Shown here: positions 5,707-6,316 of the stretch, in pieces
How positions within the stretch are numbered: the stretch's first letter is position 1
Layout of the letters: every line of letters begins with the position of its first letter
Assembly (NCBI GenBank): GCA_027340195.1
Contig: DAHWNE010000219.1
Coordinates: 1 to 6,316, forward strand
Length of the DNA stretch: 6,316 nt
Origin: Acetobacteraceae bacterium
GTDB taxonomy: Bacteria; Pseudomonadota; Alphaproteobacteria; Acetobacterales; Acetobacteraceae
Reading direction: 5' to 3'
Notes under the pieces: model-generated
Told to the model about the DNA's origin: nothing
Seen by the model: only the letters and a program-made list of their open reading frames with translations
Databases searched by the model: none
Program-made: the position numbers and the translations under genes

Positions 5707-6316
5707 ATGGCCAATACGTTCTCGTGGACCGGTGGAGTCGCGCCCGGAACCATAGCTGCCGATTGGGAATGGATCGCCGGCAGCACTTCCGTCGTGGCGA
5801 CGCCGACAGCGGGCGATACGGCCATCATCACTTCCGGCACGGTGCTGATGCCGTTGGACGCGACGTTCGTCGCGAACACGGTCGAGCTCGGCGGAACCGG
5901 CGGAACGGTGGCCGGGCTTCAGTTCCAGGGCGACGCCGCCATCAGCCTGTCCAACCCCTCCCTGGACGGCAGCACGCTGGTCGAGTCCCTGGTGCAGGGG
6001 CAGACCACGGCAGCGCAGAGCCTGCTGGACACGCTGGGGACCTTCGTCAACCAGGGTACCATCGCGGCGAACGGCGCCGCCGGCAGCAGCTTCACCATCG
6101 ACGTGATGCAGGGCACCGCCGGCAATGGGGGCGCGTTCATCAACGCCGGCAACATGAACGTCAGCGCCGGCGACAGGATGGTCATCGCCGTCGGTTCCAA
6201 CGCCGCGTTCTACAATGCGAGTAATATCAATGTTCTGGGCGGCTCGCTGCTGCTGACCACGCTCAGCACGGGCGCGATCGACGGCGGGCTCGCGCCGATC
6301 GATGGCGTGGTGGTGA
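5707..6316 (+). CDS. Repetitive beta-solenoid adhesin-like surface or secreted protein (N-terminal part, 3' end outside window)
   Basis: The frame stays open for 203 codons to the window edge. The N-terminus (MANTFSWTGGVAPGTIAADW, then PTAGDTAIITSG, residues 33-44) resembles the W-rich start plus 'P-x-AGD-x-a-x-I' strand that opens many bacterial beta-helix or autotransporter-passenger-like proteins. The rest is rich in Gly, Ala, Asn, Thr and Ser and has no Cys. Degenerate repeats are visible: TFVNQGTIAANGA (112-124), AFINAGNMNVSAGD (143-156) and AFYNASNINVLGG (167-179), i.e. (A/T)-F-x-N-x-(G/S)-x-(I/M)-x-(V/A)-x-x-G spaced 31 and 24 residues apart, as in stacked solenoid coils. No Sec signal peptide or hydrophobic segment is present, which would suit type I or another leaderless export if the protein is secreted. 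The function (attachment, biofilm or other) is inferred only from resemblance. The gene appears unrelated to the transporter operon and has its own AT-rich upstream region and strong ribosome site. Confidence 0.72.
   Translation, partial: MANTFSWTGGVAPGTIAADWEWIAGSTSVVATPTAGDTAIITSGTVLMPLDATFVANTVELGGTGGTVAGLQFQGDAAISLSNPSLDGSTLVESLVQGQTTAAQSLLDTLGTFVNQGTIAANGAAGSSFTIDVMQGTAGNGGAFINAGNMNVSAGDRMVIAVGSNAAFYNASNINVLGGSLLLTTLSTGAIDGGLAPIDGVVV

Noticed and set aside
5676..6224. Plus-strand frame of 182 codons starting MRIFPLSEGG
   Set aside because: Its translation turns into Arg/Gln/His low complexity. The other frame starting at 5707 has GGAGG at ideal spacing and a coherent repetitive protein.
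1..6316. CRISPR arrays, tRNA/rRNA genes, transposases, phage or toxin-antitoxin genes
   Set aside because: Reading both strands showed no regularly spaced repeats, no tRNA-like cloverleaf segment and no mobile-element protein motifs, and gene-free space is under 90 bp per gap.

Overview
The window is GC-rich, compactly coded DNA with all real genes on the + strand. The dense ATGA/TGATG gene overlaps, protein families and codon bias toward G/C third positions fit an alphaproteobacterium. Acetobacteraceae or another Rhodospirillales-type lineage is a guess from general resemblance, including the secreted-adhesin-like gene at the right end; nothing in the window proves the taxon.

Positions 1-3958 hold a branched-chain amino acid-type (LIV/HAAT) ABC importer in the standard order: the C-terminal part of a periplasmic substrate-binding protein (1-517), two membrane permeases livH (587-1456) and livM (1453-2436), and two ATPases livG (2433-3182) and livF (3179-3958). 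The last four genes are joined by three 4-bp ATGA overlaps. The 69-bp gap between the binding protein and livH is the only real break and carries a perfect GC-rich hairpin (527-564), probably used to make more binding protein than membrane complex.

Positions 3965-5622 hold an AtuA-family (DUF1446) gene, 6 bp after livF, followed by a small AtuA-type ferredoxin-fold protein that overlaps it by one base (TGATG). Together they look like a split version of the longer AtuA protein. Their place in the operon suggests that the importer brings in a carboxylic or hydroxy acid, or another non-amino-acid compound, that the AtuA pair helps to degrade. No CoA ligase, acyl-CoA carboxylase or dehydrogenase lies in the window to name the pathway.

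Positions 5623-5706 are a short AT-rich gap (29% G+C over 5620-5660 by hand count) with a TTGACA box inside a small palindrome. It marks the end of the transporter/AtuA operon and the likely start of a new transcription unit. From 5707 to the window end runs the N-terminal 203 codons of a repetitive, Gly/Ala/Asn/Thr-rich protein without a visible signal peptide. It resembles beta-solenoid surface or secreted adhesins and is cut by the window edge.

No rRNA, tRNA, CRISPR array, insertion sequence or phage gene was seen. No stretch longer than 90 bp lacks a gene. The window looks mostly like ordinary metabolism; the points most worth a second look are the transporter-AtuA coupling, the intercistronic hairpin, the LivF tail and the truncated adhesin with its AT-rich upstream region.
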